Shown piece after piece: positions 24,018 to 31,080 of a stretch of 31,552 nucleotides of DNA. Made by a program: the position numbers and the translations under genes. The DNA is from JBKPDV01 sp046728075 (GTDB lineage Bacteria > Acidobacteriota > Thermoanaerobaculia > UBA5066 > Gp7-AA6): positions 1-31,552 of the forward strand of contig JBKPDV010000060.1 of the NCBI GenBank assembly GCA_046728075.1. The letters are read 5' to 3'. The notes beneath the pieces are model-generated. The model ran no database searches, was not told where the DNA came from, and saw only the letters and a list, made by a program, of their open reading frames with translations. Positions within the stretch are counted from its first letter, which is position 1. Each line of letters opens with the position of its first letter.

Positions 24018-25001
24018 CACACCCGGCGGCAGGTTCGCGGCAAAAAACTCTGTCCATCTCCGCGCGTACTCAACGGCCAGCACTTTCTCGGCTTCATCGT
24101 CATGATGGCAGTGGCCGGCGCCTTCGACGTTCCAAATGATGGCGCCCCTTGGAAGCGCGGCCTGGAGTCTCGCGGCGAAGCGAGGCGGCACCAGCCAATC
24201 CCTCTGGCCATGAACGAGGCAGAGCCGCCCCCGGATATGCGACAGCGCACGGACCGGGTCGATCTGAACGAGGCCGGCCGACGGATCGACGGAGTGCAGC
24301 TCCCGCCGGACTCGCCCCGCGGCGCGCGAGATCGCCCATCGAGTCGTCATCGCCAGCAGGGAACGCGGAATTCCGCTCACCACGGAGAGATAGTGGCGGG
24401 CCATCTCTGTCAAGTTCGCGTAGGGAGACTCCAGCCACAGAGCCTCAATCCCCGGCCGATCGGCGGCGAACTCCAGAGCGACCGTGCAACCGGCGGAGCA
24501 GGCATGGATCCCGAGCCTCGCGAGATCGATTCCGAAGCGTTCTCGCGACGTTTCCAGCAGCCGGCTCAGATCGTCGCTCTCCAGGAATCCGTAGGTGACG
24601 AAATCGCCTTCGCTCGGCCGGTGTCCTCGCAGGTCCGGAAGAAGCACGTTGTAGCCGAGGCTCAAAGATCGCAGCGCGTCGGGACGCCACTCCGCGCTGC
24701 AGCCTCCTTTTCCGTGGAGAAAGAGAATCGTCGCGCGCCGCTCGGGCTCGCCGGGAGAAGCGAAAAGAGCCGCGAGCACGGCTGGGGCGCGGGCGCTTCC
24801 GGGGTGGCGATGGTCGACCACGATCGACGCCTCGCGGCGAAGGTCGGCCAGCAGCTCTTCCCGCCGCGCCGTTGCCGGCGTGAGTCCTCTCGGAGAAATG
24901 AGACGGTTGGCAAGGCGCCGAGCGGCGAGGTAAGAGCCGCCGAGGTAAGCGAGTGCTCCGGCTCCCAGAAGAGTCAGCGCCGTGCGCGTTCGTCGCTTCA
25001 T
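24012..25001 (-). CDS. Membrane-anchored alpha/beta hydrolase
   Basis: 329 residues. An N-terminal basic stretch (MKRRTRT) and hydrophobic segment (LTLLGAGALAYLGGSYLA) anchor or export it. The hydrolase fold follows: ATILFLHGKGGCSAEW (oxyanion region), VLLPDLRGHRPSEG, nucleophile elbow in GIHACSAGCTVAL (A-C-S-A-G in place of GxSxG), catalytic Asp in HGQRDWLVPP, and His in GAGHCHH. This resembles the BAAT/YqkD-like or bem46 type. Substrate unknown. No Shine-Dalgarno sequence is seen before the ATG at 25001. The stop codon is embedded in a heptamer array. Confidence 0.82.
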   Translation of the reverse strand: MKRRTRTALTLLGAGALAYLGGSYLAARRLANRLISPRGLTPATARREELLADLRREASIVVDHRHPGSARAPAVLAALFASPGEPERRATILFLHGKGGCSAEWRPDALRSLSLGYNVLLPDLRGHRPSEGDFVTYGFLESDDLSRLLETSRERFGIDLARLGIHACSAGCTVALEFAADRPGIEALWLESPYANLTEMARHYLSVVSGIPRSLLAMTTRWAISRAAGRVRRELHSVDPSAGLVQIDPVRALSHIRGRLCLVHGQRDWLVPPRFAARLQAALPRGAIIWNVEGAGHCHHDDEAEKVLAVEYARRWTEFFAANLPPGVI

Positions 25002-25023
25002 AGCAGTGGAGTCAAGAGCGGGC

Positions 25024-25082
25024 AGTGACGAGTAACGAGCGTGAGGACGAGTGCCTCCACTCGTCACGAGTCACGAGTCACT
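25024..25082. repeat. Self-inverted heptamer array (AGTGACG / CACGAGT)
   Basis: AGTGACG, AGTAACG and two 6-bp variants (25024-25053) face CACTCGT, CACGAGT, CACGAGT, CACT (25058-25082) across a 4-bp loop. The minus-strand ferredoxin stop TGA (25078-25080) is in register with the right array. Confidence 0.85.
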
Positions 25083-25461
25083 CCAGTCCGAGTTTCTCGC
25101 GCACCTGCTTGGCCTTTTTTCCGAACAGCCCGACCGCTTCGACGGGACCCTGCACGTAGGCCTGGCAAGCGAGCCGCACCGGCTGCCCTTTCCAGCGCCT
25201 GCGGATGAGAGCGAGAGGTTTGAGAAGCCAGAGTCTCAGCGAGAACCGCTCGAGGCCGGTCGCGGGAGTCAGGTTCTCGGCGCCGGAAAGGGGCAGAACG
25301 GCGCAGGTGGTGCATTGGCCGTGGCCGCCGCACCAGTGCCAGAGACGCGCATCGGCGTCCAGGGCCGCGTCCCAGAGCCGATAGCCTTCCCAGACATCGA
25401 TCTGTTCGCCGTTGATCACGCAGCGCACCTTGCGGGGCGCCGGCTTGGGCTCGCTGGCCAT
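25078..25461 (-). CDS. [2Fe-2S] plant/adrenodoxin-fold ferredoxin
   Basis: 127 residues. Cluster ligands C44, C50, C53 (CGGHGQCTTC, C-x5-C-x2-C) and C99 (RLACQAY). The region 54-98 is longer and more hydrophobic/basic than in classical ferredoxins, and the C terminus ends KKAKQVREKLGLE. It could donate electrons to a nearby oxidoreductase but no partner is obvious. The ATG at 25461 has no Shine-Dalgarno sequence: TATAAT ends 6 nt before it, so the mRNA is probably leaderless. The stop lies inside a heptamer array. Confidence 0.85.
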   Translation of the reverse strand: MASEPKPAPRKVRCVINGEQIDVWEGYRLWDAALDADARLWHWCGGHGQCTTCAVLPLSGAENLTPATGLERFSLRLWLLKPLALIRRRWKGQPVRLACQAYVQGPVEAVGLFGKKAKQVREKLGLE

Positions 25462-25478
25462 GGAGGAATTATACGGAT
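25456..25478 (-). promoter_or_regulatory. Candidate leaderless promoter of the ferredoxin gene
   Basis: On the minus strand TATAAT is followed by TCCTCC and then ATG; transcription would start at or next to the start codon. There is no recognisable -35. Confidence 0.55.
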
Positions 25479-25547
25479 AGTCAACAGTCGACAGTCGAAG
25501 TCGACAGGGAGGAACCGGCAGTCGGTAGTCGATAGTCGGGAGTCGGT
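25479..25547. repeat. Direct heptamer arrays (AGTCGAC, then AGTCGGT)
   Basis: AGTCAAC, AGTCGAC, AGTCGA, AGTCGAC (25479-25505) followed by AGTCGGT, AGTCGAT, AGTCGGG, AGTCGGT (25520-25547), all at 7-bp period (one 6). The first array is the complement, in the same phase, of the one at 28219-28249. Confidence 0.85.
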
Positions 25548-25571
25548 AGGGAAGAACTTAGAATCGGGTTG

Positions 25572-26534
25572 ATGTTTGCGCATCTTTTGCTGGTGGTGAG
25601 CGCGTCCGCTCTGGCAGCTTTGCCGACTCCGACTCCGACGCTGTTGCCGACTGCTGGCGCCGGGCCGACGCATTTTCGGTTGATTCCGGTTGTGGCCGGC
25701 GTGTATGCCGCGATCGCGAAGCCGGGAGATCGGGATGCGGTCGGCAACGCGGGGTTCGTCGTGGGAGAGGACTCCGTTCTCGTGGTCGATTCGTTTGCAA
25801 CGCCGGCCGCGGCCCAGGAGCTGCTCTCGGAAATCCGCCGGGTGACGAGGCTACCCGTGAGGTGGGTCGTCAACACCCACTACCATCTCGATCACGTCGG
25901 CGGCAACGCGGTCTTCGTCCGCGCGGGGGCCGTCGTCGTCGCGCACGAAAACGTGCGGGCGTGGGTCCGCACAGAGAACCTGAAGTGGCGGGCGGAGATC
26001 CGTCCGGAAGAAAAGGAAATGCTTTCGCGGCTGGTGCTCCCCGACATCACACACCGACAGGGACTGACTCTGTGGCTGGGCTCGCGGCGCGTCGACGTGT
26101 TGTTCCGTCCCGGACACACGGGCGGGGACTCCGTCGTGCGCGTCACCGACGCGGACGTCGTCTTCGCCGGAGACCTCATCTGGAACGCGACCGTGCCGAA
26201 CCTGATCGACGCGGATACGGCCGCATGGCAGAAAACGCTGGAAGGTTTTCTCGACGATTTTCCGCGGGCGGCCTTTGTACCCGGCCATGGGGATCCGGGG
26301 CACGCACTTGACGTCCGTTTCTTCCGAGACTACATCTTCGGGCTCCGTCAGACGGTCGCCCGCGGCCTGGAGGAAGGCAAGTCGGGCCAGGCCCTCGTCG
26401 ACTCCGTCCTTCCGCTCCACAAGGCCCGCTTCGGCAGTTGGGCCTGGTTCGATCAATTCGGATCGGGCAACATCACGATGACCGAGCAGGAGATGAAGGG
26501 AACGAAGCGGTACGCGCCAACGCCGGGGCCGTGA
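25572..26534 (+). CDS. Secreted metallo-beta-lactamase-fold hydrolase
   Basis: 320 residues from the ATG at 25572 (a TTG directly before it is also in frame). A signal peptide (HLLLVVSASALAAL) precedes a Pro/Thr linker. Metal motifs: THYHLDHVGGN (H-x-H-x-D-H), FRPGHTGGD, FAGDLIWNA and VPGHGDPG. This set fits the broad MBL superfamily (SoxH-like/hydroxyacylglutathione hydrolase-like); I do not claim beta-lactamase activity. TAGAAT ends 7 nt before the ATG and no Shine-Dalgarno sequence is visible. Confidence 0.85.
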   Translation: MFAHLLLVVSASALAALPTPTPTLLPTAGAGPTHFRLIPVVAGVYAAIAKPGDRDAVGNAGFVVGEDSVLVVDSFATPAAAQELLSEIRRVTRLPVRWVVNTHYHLDHVGGNAVFVRAGAVVVAHENVRAWVRTENLKWRAEIRPEEKEMLSRLVLPDITHRQGLTLWLGSRRVDVLFRPGHTGGDSVVRVTDADVVFAGDLIWNATVPNLIDADTAAWQKTLEGFLDDFPRAAFVPGHGDPGHALDVRFFRDYIFGLRQTVARGLEEGKSGQALVDSVLPLHKARFGSWAWFDQFGSGNITMTEQEMKGTKRYAPTPGP

Positions 26535-26538
26535 GGCG

Positions 26539-26576
26539 AGCGGGGAGCGGGAAGCAGGGAGCGGGGAGCGGGGAGC
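26539..26576. repeat. AGCGGGG heptamer array after the MBL-fold gene
   Basis: AGCGGGG, AGCGGGA, AGCAGGG, AGCGGGG, AGCGGGG at exact 7-bp period, starting 5 bp after the stop. Its complement (CTTCCCG units) is at 27064-27079, on the other side of the lipoprotein gene. Confidence 0.85.
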
Positions 26577-26587
26577 CAAGAATGTGG

Positions 26588-26605
26588 TACAATATATAGA
26601 TTGTT
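26588..26605. repeat. AT-rich palindrome at convergent gene ends, copy 2
   Basis: TACAATATATAGATTGTT: arms ACAAT / ATTGT with 6-bp spacer; the minus-strand stop TAA overlaps its edge. Closely similar to copy 1 at 19799. Confidence 0.5.
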
Positions 26606-27026
26606 ATCGGATGTTCTTCCGCTCTTCTCGAAGGTAAATCAACTGGATGTCCGAGCGGCGCTCGCCCGGCTCGAGGTCGACGACGACTCGCGAGGGGTCG
26701 CGTGGATCGTCGGTGACGACGGTCCGGTCCTCCTCGCTTAGGACGAATCCGTATTGTCCCGGCGCTGCGAGAGAAAGCGCGAAGCGGCCTTCCGAGTCGG
26801 TCCTGGCGCGGGGAGACCAGGGGATGTCCTTCCCGCGCGGAATCGCTTCGACGTAGAGATCCGCGACCGGCCGGCCGGCCGTGTCGACGACGCGCCCTTC
26901 GACTCGAGCCTGCGGGTTCCTCGCGGTCTCGCGCATCCCGGCCGTAGGGGGCGGAGCGCTGACGCAGGCAAGACACGACAGAACGAAGGATGCCGCAATG
27001 ACTCTCACAATCCGATCGTATTCCAT
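26604..27026 (-). CDS. Lipoprotein with carboxypeptidase-regulatory-like domain
   Basis: 140 residues. The N terminus (VRVIAASFVLSCLACVSA) carries a lipobox (VLSC, or LAC just after), so it should be a lipid-anchored periplasmic or outer-membrane protein. The rest is a single carboxypeptidase regulatory-like (Ig-type, seven-strand) domain: VEGRVVDTAGRPVADLYVEAIP, in part GRVVDTAGRPV, RTDSEGRFALSLAAPGQYGFVL. Such domains often bind or stabilise sugars or partners; the function here is unknown. The start is ATG at 27026 or the GTG before it; both sit in the CATCACCG repeat. Confidence 0.72.
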   Translation of the reverse strand: MEYDRIVRVIAASFVLSCLACVSAPPPTAGMRETARNPQARVEGRVVDTAGRPVADLYVEAIPRGKDIPWSPRARTDSEGRFALSLAAPGQYGFVLSEEDRTVVTDDPRDPSRVVVDLEPGERRSDIQLIYLREERKNIR

Positions 27027-27079
27027 CACCGCATCACCGCATCACCGCATCACCGCATCACCGCTTCCCGCTTCCCGCC
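27024..27079. repeat. CATCACCG octamer array and CTTCCCG heptamer array
   Basis: Five perfect tandem CATCACCG copies at 8-bp period (27024-27063) run into CTTCCCG, CTTCCCG, CC (27064-27079). The first CAT is the start codon (reverse strand) of the lipoprotein gene. Confidence 0.9.
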
Positions 27080-27108
27080 TTATGCCATCATCTCCTCGGA
27101 GGACTCGC

Positions 27109-27576
27109 ATGGCAGAAGCAACCACCCCGCGGCAGGAGATTCACAAATTCACAGTCTCGGGCACCTGGTCTGGAGACGGGACCGGCTGCGGCCAGCTTCG
27201 GTTGCCGGAGGGAAACCTTCAGATCCCGATCGGCGGCTCCAAGAAACTGGGCGGGTGTGGAGTCGGGGCGAATCCCGAGGAGATTCTGCTCGGCGCAGTC
27301 GCCGCGTGTTTCCTGAACACTTGGGCGATCTTTCTGCGTAAGCTCAATGTTGCCTACCAGGAGCCTGCCGTCCGTGTCTCCGGAGATCTCGGGCCGGACC
27401 CGGCGGGCGGGTTCAAGATGCTCGACGCGACCATCCATGCGCTGGTCCCGCGCGCTCTGTTGGCCGATCAGAGAGGGCCGGTCGAGAAAACGCTGCAGCT
27501 GGCGGAGAAGTACTGCATCACCTCGAAAGTTGCGCGATCCGCGATGCCGGTCAGGGTGGAGCTGGAAGAGGTCTAA
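27109..27576 (+). CDS. OsmC-family peroxiredoxin
   Basis: 155 residues. Ohr/OsmC fold; reduces organic hydroperoxides. The two conserved cysteines are C67 (AAVAACFLNTW, the peroxidatic one) and C136 (EKYCITSKVARS). GANPEEILLGAV is the helix that starts the OsmC core. GGAGG precedes the ATG by 6 nt. The stop TAA is the first unit of the GGTCTAA array that follows. Confidence 0.88.
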   Translation: MAEATTPRQEIHKFTVSGTWSGDGTGCGQLRLPEGNLQIPIGGSKKLGGCGVGANPEEILLGAVAACFLNTWAIFLRKLNVAYQEPAVRVSGDLGPDPAGGFKMLDATIHALVPRALLADQRGPVEKTLQLAEKYCITSKVARSAMPVRVELEEV

Positions 27577-27597
27577 GGTCTAAGGTCTAAGGTCTAA
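27570..27597. repeat. GGTCTAA heptamer array, four perfect copies
   Basis: Four consecutive GGTCTAA, period 7, beginning inside the OsmC gene at its stop codon. The complement, three TTAGACC, ends the next gene at 27868-27888, so the Smr gene sits between inverted arrays. Confidence 0.92.
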
Positions 27598-27611
27598 AGT
27601 TGACCGGAGCG

Positions 27612-27878
27612 ATGAAGCGCGTTCCGATCGAGGACTCCTTCGATCTCCATTCGTTCCATCCCAAGGACATTGCGCCGGTGCTCGACGATTATTTGCGCGA
27701 GGCCAAGAACAAAGGATTGCGGGAGGTTCGCGTGATCCATGGAAAGGGGAAGGGAATCCGCCGCGCAGAAGTCCGAAAGCTCCTCTCGACGCGCAGCGAC
27801 GTGTCCGAGTTCTTCGATGCGCCCCCCGAGCGCGGGGGAATCGGAGCGACGATCGTCCTCTTGAGCCTTAGACCTTAG
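27612..27878 (+). CDS. Small Smr-domain protein
   Basis: 88 residues. IEDSFDLHSFHPKDIAPVL carries the DLHxx motif, and REVRVIHGKGKGIRRAEVR the HGKGxG motif, of the Smr domain (MutS2 C-terminal type). Stand-alone Smr domains have nicking or RNA-cleaving activity in some families. CCGGAG lies 2-3 nt before the ATG at 27612; a TTG at 27600 is an alternative. The final codons (LRP then stop) are encoded by the TTAGACC array. Confidence 0.82.
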   Translation: MKRVPIEDSFDLHSFHPKDIAPVLDDYLREAKNKGLREVRVIHGKGKGIRRAEVRKLLSTRSDVSEFFDAPPERGGIGATIVLLSLRP

Positions 27879-27888
27879 ACCTTAGACC
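27868..27888. repeat. TTAGACC heptamer array at the Smr stop
   Basis: Three perfect TTAGACC copies, the complement of the GGTCTAA array; the second includes the TAG stop of the Smr gene. Confidence 0.92.
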
Positions 27889-27892
27889 CTTC

Positions 27893-28168
27893 TCATTCCC
27901 CCAGCTTCACCCTCAGATCGGCATCCCGTTCCGCGCTCACCGCATCCGGCCGGGCAGGCACTTCGAGCATCTGCCCGCAGACACATTCGGTCTGGAAGCT
28001 TCCATCGGACGAACGCACATCCAGGGCCAACTGCAGCGGCCGGCCGTCGTTGATCGTGCGATCGCGATTCCACCGTCGCACCGATCCCAGCAGCCCCTGC
28101 GGAGTCTCGGTGTAGTTGATTGCGAGCTCGCACTGGCAGCGGGGGCAGGTGGCCCAGCGGTATTTCAT
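27893..28168 (-). CDS. Small zinc-ribbon-like protein
   Basis: 91 residues. MKYRWATCPRCQCELAINY has a CPRC knuckle, and TECVCGQMLEVPARP a second CVCG pair, consistent with one zinc ribbon. I do not recognise the family. TAGACT ends 6 nt before the ATG and there is no Shine-Dalgarno sequence, so it may be leaderless. The stop is 5 bp from the TTAGACC array. Confidence 0.65.
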   Translation of the reverse strand: MKYRWATCPRCQCELAINYTETPQGLLGSVRRWNRDRTINDGRPLQLALDVRSSDGSFQTECVCGQMLEVPARPDAVSAERDADLRVKLGE

Positions 28169-28174
28169 GAACCG

Positions 28175-28249
28175 AGTCTACAGTTGACAGGGGAAGAGTT
28201 TCGAGACCATCGTCAAGGCTGTCGACTGTGGACTGTCGACTGTCGACTA
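28175..28249. repeat. Inverted heptamer arrays (AGTCTAC... / GACTGTC)
   Basis: AGTCTAC, AGTTGAC, AGGGG (28175-28192) face GACTGTC, GACTGTG, GACTGTC, GACTGTC, GACT (28217-28248). The TAG stop of the GGDEF gene is in register with the right array. The units match the array at 25479-25505. Confidence 0.85.
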
Positions 28250-29494
28250 ATTCGTCTTGTTGTCCAGCGTCCGCCGGGGGCCGGTGTCGCGGGACGGAGT
28301 CTCGCGGGCTCCGCGCCGCAGCGGATCACCCCGCATTTGCTTGTGGGCTTTTTTTCGCTCGTACATGTGCCGGTCGGCCATCTCGATCGCCATGTCGAAG
28401 GGAACACGCGTCGAAAACGGGGTCACGCCGACGGACGCCGCGAGAAACTTCTTGAAGGCGCGGCCGGTGGTCCGCGGCGACTGGCGCACCTCTTCGATTT
28501 TGGCGGGGAGCATGTAGAAGCGCTTCTTGGCGACCTCCTCGTCCATGCCCGGAAGGACCACGAGGAACTCGTCGCCGCCCCAGCGGATCAGATAGTCGTC
28601 GCCGCGAATCAGCTTCTTGATCGCCTGAGCACAGGTCCAGATCGCCTTGTCCCCTTCCTCGTGCCCCTCCTTGTCGTTGATCGTCTTCAAGCCGTCCACG
28701 TCGATGAGGACGATCGAGCCTCCGATGGTCTCCCGCATCAAAGCAGGCCGGATCTCGTCCAGGAAGAAGCGGTTGTAGGCCTCCGTGAGGGGATCGATTT
28801 GGGCCCGTCTCTTCGAACGCTGCGTGTCCTCGGTGGCACGCGCGTGGATCGTCGTCAGCTTGCGCTCGGTGTCCTCCATCGCCCAGATGATCAGGCCGAT
28901 CCCGAAGAACATTTGAAGGAAGAGGTCGTAGAACCCCGTGTATGCGAGGAACGGGTATGCCTCGTCGTTATGCATAGCCGAGAGGGCGAAGAAGACGACG
29001 TAGACCAGATGCGCGAGGAGCGTCAAAAGCGCCAGCGCCCCGGAGAACTGCTTGCCCATGCCCGCCCAGCGGCCTCGGAAAACCAGCGCGGTGATCACGA
29101 ACCAGGCGCAGGCCCCGACCCCCATGTGGATCGCGTAGAAGAGCGAACCGCTGCCGGCGAAGTAGACGACCGCGGCTGAAAAGGGAAGACCCAGAAGAAT
29201 CCCGAGGAGAAGCGGCTTCCCCAGCCGCGAGTCGTGTGTCATGCGATCGGCCGCGACCATGAGAGAGACGTAATAGAGAATCTTGAAAAACTGATAGGGC
29301 GCGTTCTTGTACGGGAGCGTGACCTGTTCCGAGACAATCAGGCACACGAGCGAGAGGGTGAGAAACAGCCAGCCGGTGCCCGCCGCTCGGAGCATGCGGC
29401 TGCCGCCGCTGTCGCGCGAGAGATAGAGAAAGATCAGCGCCAGCAGACCGGCGCCGATCGTCTGCACCACTAACCCGAGAGAGGACATCTGCAT
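28247..29494 (-). CDS. Membrane diguanylate cyclase (GGDEF)
   Basis: 415 residues. The N-terminal half has seven or so hydrophobic helices (for example LGLVVQTIGAGLLALIFLYL, LVCLIVSEQVTL, AIHMGVGACAWFVITALVF); a charged linker (ARATEDTQRSKRRA) leads to the catalytic domain starting DPLTEAYNRFFLDE. The active site reads RWGGDEFLVV, intact, and an I-site RGDD lies five residues before GGDEF, so it should make c-di-GMP with product inhibition. The start is the ATG at 29494; TTTAGT lies 6 nt before it. It may be a partner for the PilZ protein at 21053, by inference only. Confidence 0.87.
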   Translation of the reverse strand: MQMSSLGLVVQTIGAGLLALIFLYLSRDSGGSRMLRAAGTGWLFLTLSLVCLIVSEQVTLPYKNAPYQFFKILYYVSLMVAADRMTHDSRLGKPLLLGILLGLPFSAAVVYFAGSGSLFYAIHMGVGACAWFVITALVFRGRWAGMGKQFSGALALLTLLAHLVYVVFFALSAMHNDEAYPFLAYTGFYDLFLQMFFGIGLIIWAMEDTERKLTTIHARATEDTQRSKRRAQIDPLTEAYNRFFLDEIRPALMRETIGGSIVLIDVDGLKTINDKEGHEEGDKAIWTCAQAIKKLIRGDDYLIRWGGDEFLVVLPGMDEEVAKKRFYMLPAKIEEVRQSPRTTGRAFKKFLAASVGVTPFSTRVPFDMAIEMADRHMYERKKAHKQMRGDPLRRGARETPSRDTGPRRTLDNKTN

Positions 29495-29808
29495 GGGAAC
29501 ACTAAAGATTAACCCAAACCCGCCCCTTTCGTGCCCCGGACCACGTCCGCGCCGCTCCAAACCGCCGAAAACCCGCGCCCCGGTCCCGTCTCTGCTCTGG
29601 TCAACAGGCGAGCGCTCGATGAGGCCTTCTTTGCTCGCCGACCCGGAAGCAGTCCGGGTCGCGGCGCGCGAAGTCTCCCAGAGGGGTGGAGGCGCGCGCC
29701 CCGGGAGCTCGGCGCGGAGCGAGCGACAAGGCGGGCGGTCGAGGCCCTTTGGCCGAGCCGACCGCCGGCGGCCGTAGCCGCGTCGCTCGCGTAGCGCCGA
29801 GCGACGTG
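29495..29808. other. GC-rich palindrome cluster
   Basis: 314 bp without a convincing gene, but full of hairpins: CGACCCGGA / TCCGGGTCG (29639-29661), GGCGGTC / GACCGCC (29734-29766, with an inner GGCC stem) and CGTCGCTCG / CGAGCGACG (29781-29806, just downstream of the next gene's stop). It may be a structured RNA, a terminator region or a repeat cluster; the plus-strand frames through it look non-coding. Confidence 0.45.
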
Positions 29809-31077
29809 CTAGCGGCTATTCACCTGGGATCCAACGCGGCGGAAATTCTCGCCCCGTCCCGTCACACGGCAGCCGCCGGTCTGCGCCATGGTCTGCGTCT
29901 CACAGGTGACGGGCAGGCGGGCAAAAACGTCGGGACCTCGCAGTTGCAGCGCCATCTTCGGAGCAGAGCCGTCCCTGGGCAGAAGGAGAAGGTCGGAGCC
30001 CTGCGGCGCTCGCGCGATGTCGAGCAGGAACCGCTGTTTTCCGATCTCGAGCACCGTGGGATCGACCGAGACAACGTTGATCGAGAGCCGCTCGCCACCG
30101 CGGCTGTCCCAGGATCCCGTCAGGGACTGGAGCGCGATCTGGTCCTCGACTCGCATGAAGACTTCAATGCCGGCCGAGGTTCGCCGGCTGATCGGAACGT
30201 AGTCGTGGCGCAGGTCGTCGCCCAAGCCTTCGATCGAAAGCTCGAGCGGATGCCGTTGATCGGGAGACATATGCAGGCGGACATACCCCGGACGCTTGTC
30301 CTGGACGATGGTCAGTTGCCACTCCGATTTCTTCTCGTCCCAGTCGCCCCGGCGGATGGGAAGGCGCTCGGCTCCGGAAGGGCGGAGGACTTCGATGGCA
30401 AACACGCCTTCGTCACGATCGGCCAGCACACGCAGCCGTGGGGTGGTCTTGAAGGCGGAGAGGTCGAATCCGGAGTTGAGGGTCTCCATCAGCGATCTGG
30501 GATAAAGAGTCTCCGAAGACCACTCGGGAATCCACACTCCGTCGATCTTTGCGGTCGAGCGGGAAGCGTCCAACGTCAGCTCGAATCCGGAGAATTGGTA
30601 GACCTCCGTGCGGAGAAGTTCTCCCTGAGCCACGGAGCGAGTTCGCTCGCGGACCCAATCCGCAGGGGCATCCTCGCGCGGCTTGCGCCATTGGTCCGTC
30701 CAGCCTTCGGGAGTCGCGCACTCGGGTAGCTTCCCTTTCCTCCCCACGACAGGAACCGGCGAGAGCTCCTTCTCTCGCAAGCGCCAGATGGTGCGACATT
30801 CGCGAGCGGGAGTGGAAACCGACACTTCGAGCAGGGCGCCCGCGCTCCCGAGCGAGCCTGTCGTGAGCGCGATCTGAGCGGCGCCGGATTCCGGCGCGGC
30901 AGCCTCGGCGCGAGCGCGCCGCTGCCCGGCGGTATCGCTGACTTCGATGCGCACTTTTTTTCCGTGAAGGGTCGCCGAAACCGTTTCCGGCACTCGGTCC
31001 CCGTCGAGATCGACAGCCAGCGGCGGGGGCGCCGGTGCTGCCTGGAGGAGGACCGACAGGAGAAGCGGCGTGATCAT
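29809..31077 (-). CDS. Large secreted protein of unknown function
   Basis: 422 residues. Signal peptide MITPLLLSVLLQAAPAPP. Just after it LAVDLDGDRVPETVSA is a calcium-binding-like D-x-D-G-D motif, as in FG-GAP or dockerin-like loops. The rest is strand-rich with no motif I recognise: FELTLDASRSTAKIDGVWIPEW, in part AKIDGVWIPEW, RRGDWDEKKSEWQLT, GSWDSRGGERLSINVV. Two cysteines near the C terminus (VTCETQ, GGCRVTG). The ATG at 31077 lies 3 bp from a GAAGGTT array; no Shine-Dalgarno sequence. Confidence 0.6.
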   Translation of the reverse strand: MITPLLLSVLLQAAPAPPPLAVDLDGDRVPETVSATLHGKKVRIEVSDTAGQRRARAEAAAPESGAAQIALTTGSLGSAGALLEVSVSTPARECRTIWRLREKELSPVPVVGRKGKLPECATPEGWTDQWRKPREDAPADWVRERTRSVAQGELLRTEVYQFSGFELTLDASRSTAKIDGVWIPEWSSETLYPRSLMETLNSGFDLSAFKTTPRLRVLADRDEGVFAIEVLRPSGAERLPIRRGDWDEKKSEWQLTIVQDKRPGYVRLHMSPDQRHPLELSIEGLGDDLRHDYVPISRRTSAGIEVFMRVEDQIALQSLTGSWDSRGGERLSINVVSVDPTVLEIGKQRFLLDIARAPQGSDLLLLPRDGSAPKMALQLRGPDVFARLPVTCETQTMAQTGGCRVTGRGENFRRVGSQVNSR

Positions 31078-31080
31078 CGT

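Noticed and set aside
25572..26534. Calling the MBL-fold protein a beta-lactamase resistance gene
   Set aside because: Motifs fit the whole superfamily; nothing in the sequence points specifically to beta-lactam hydrolysis.
4835..28249. CRISPR array interpretation of the short repeats
   Set aside because: Units are 7-8 bp, directly tandem, with no spacers, and no cas gene is present.
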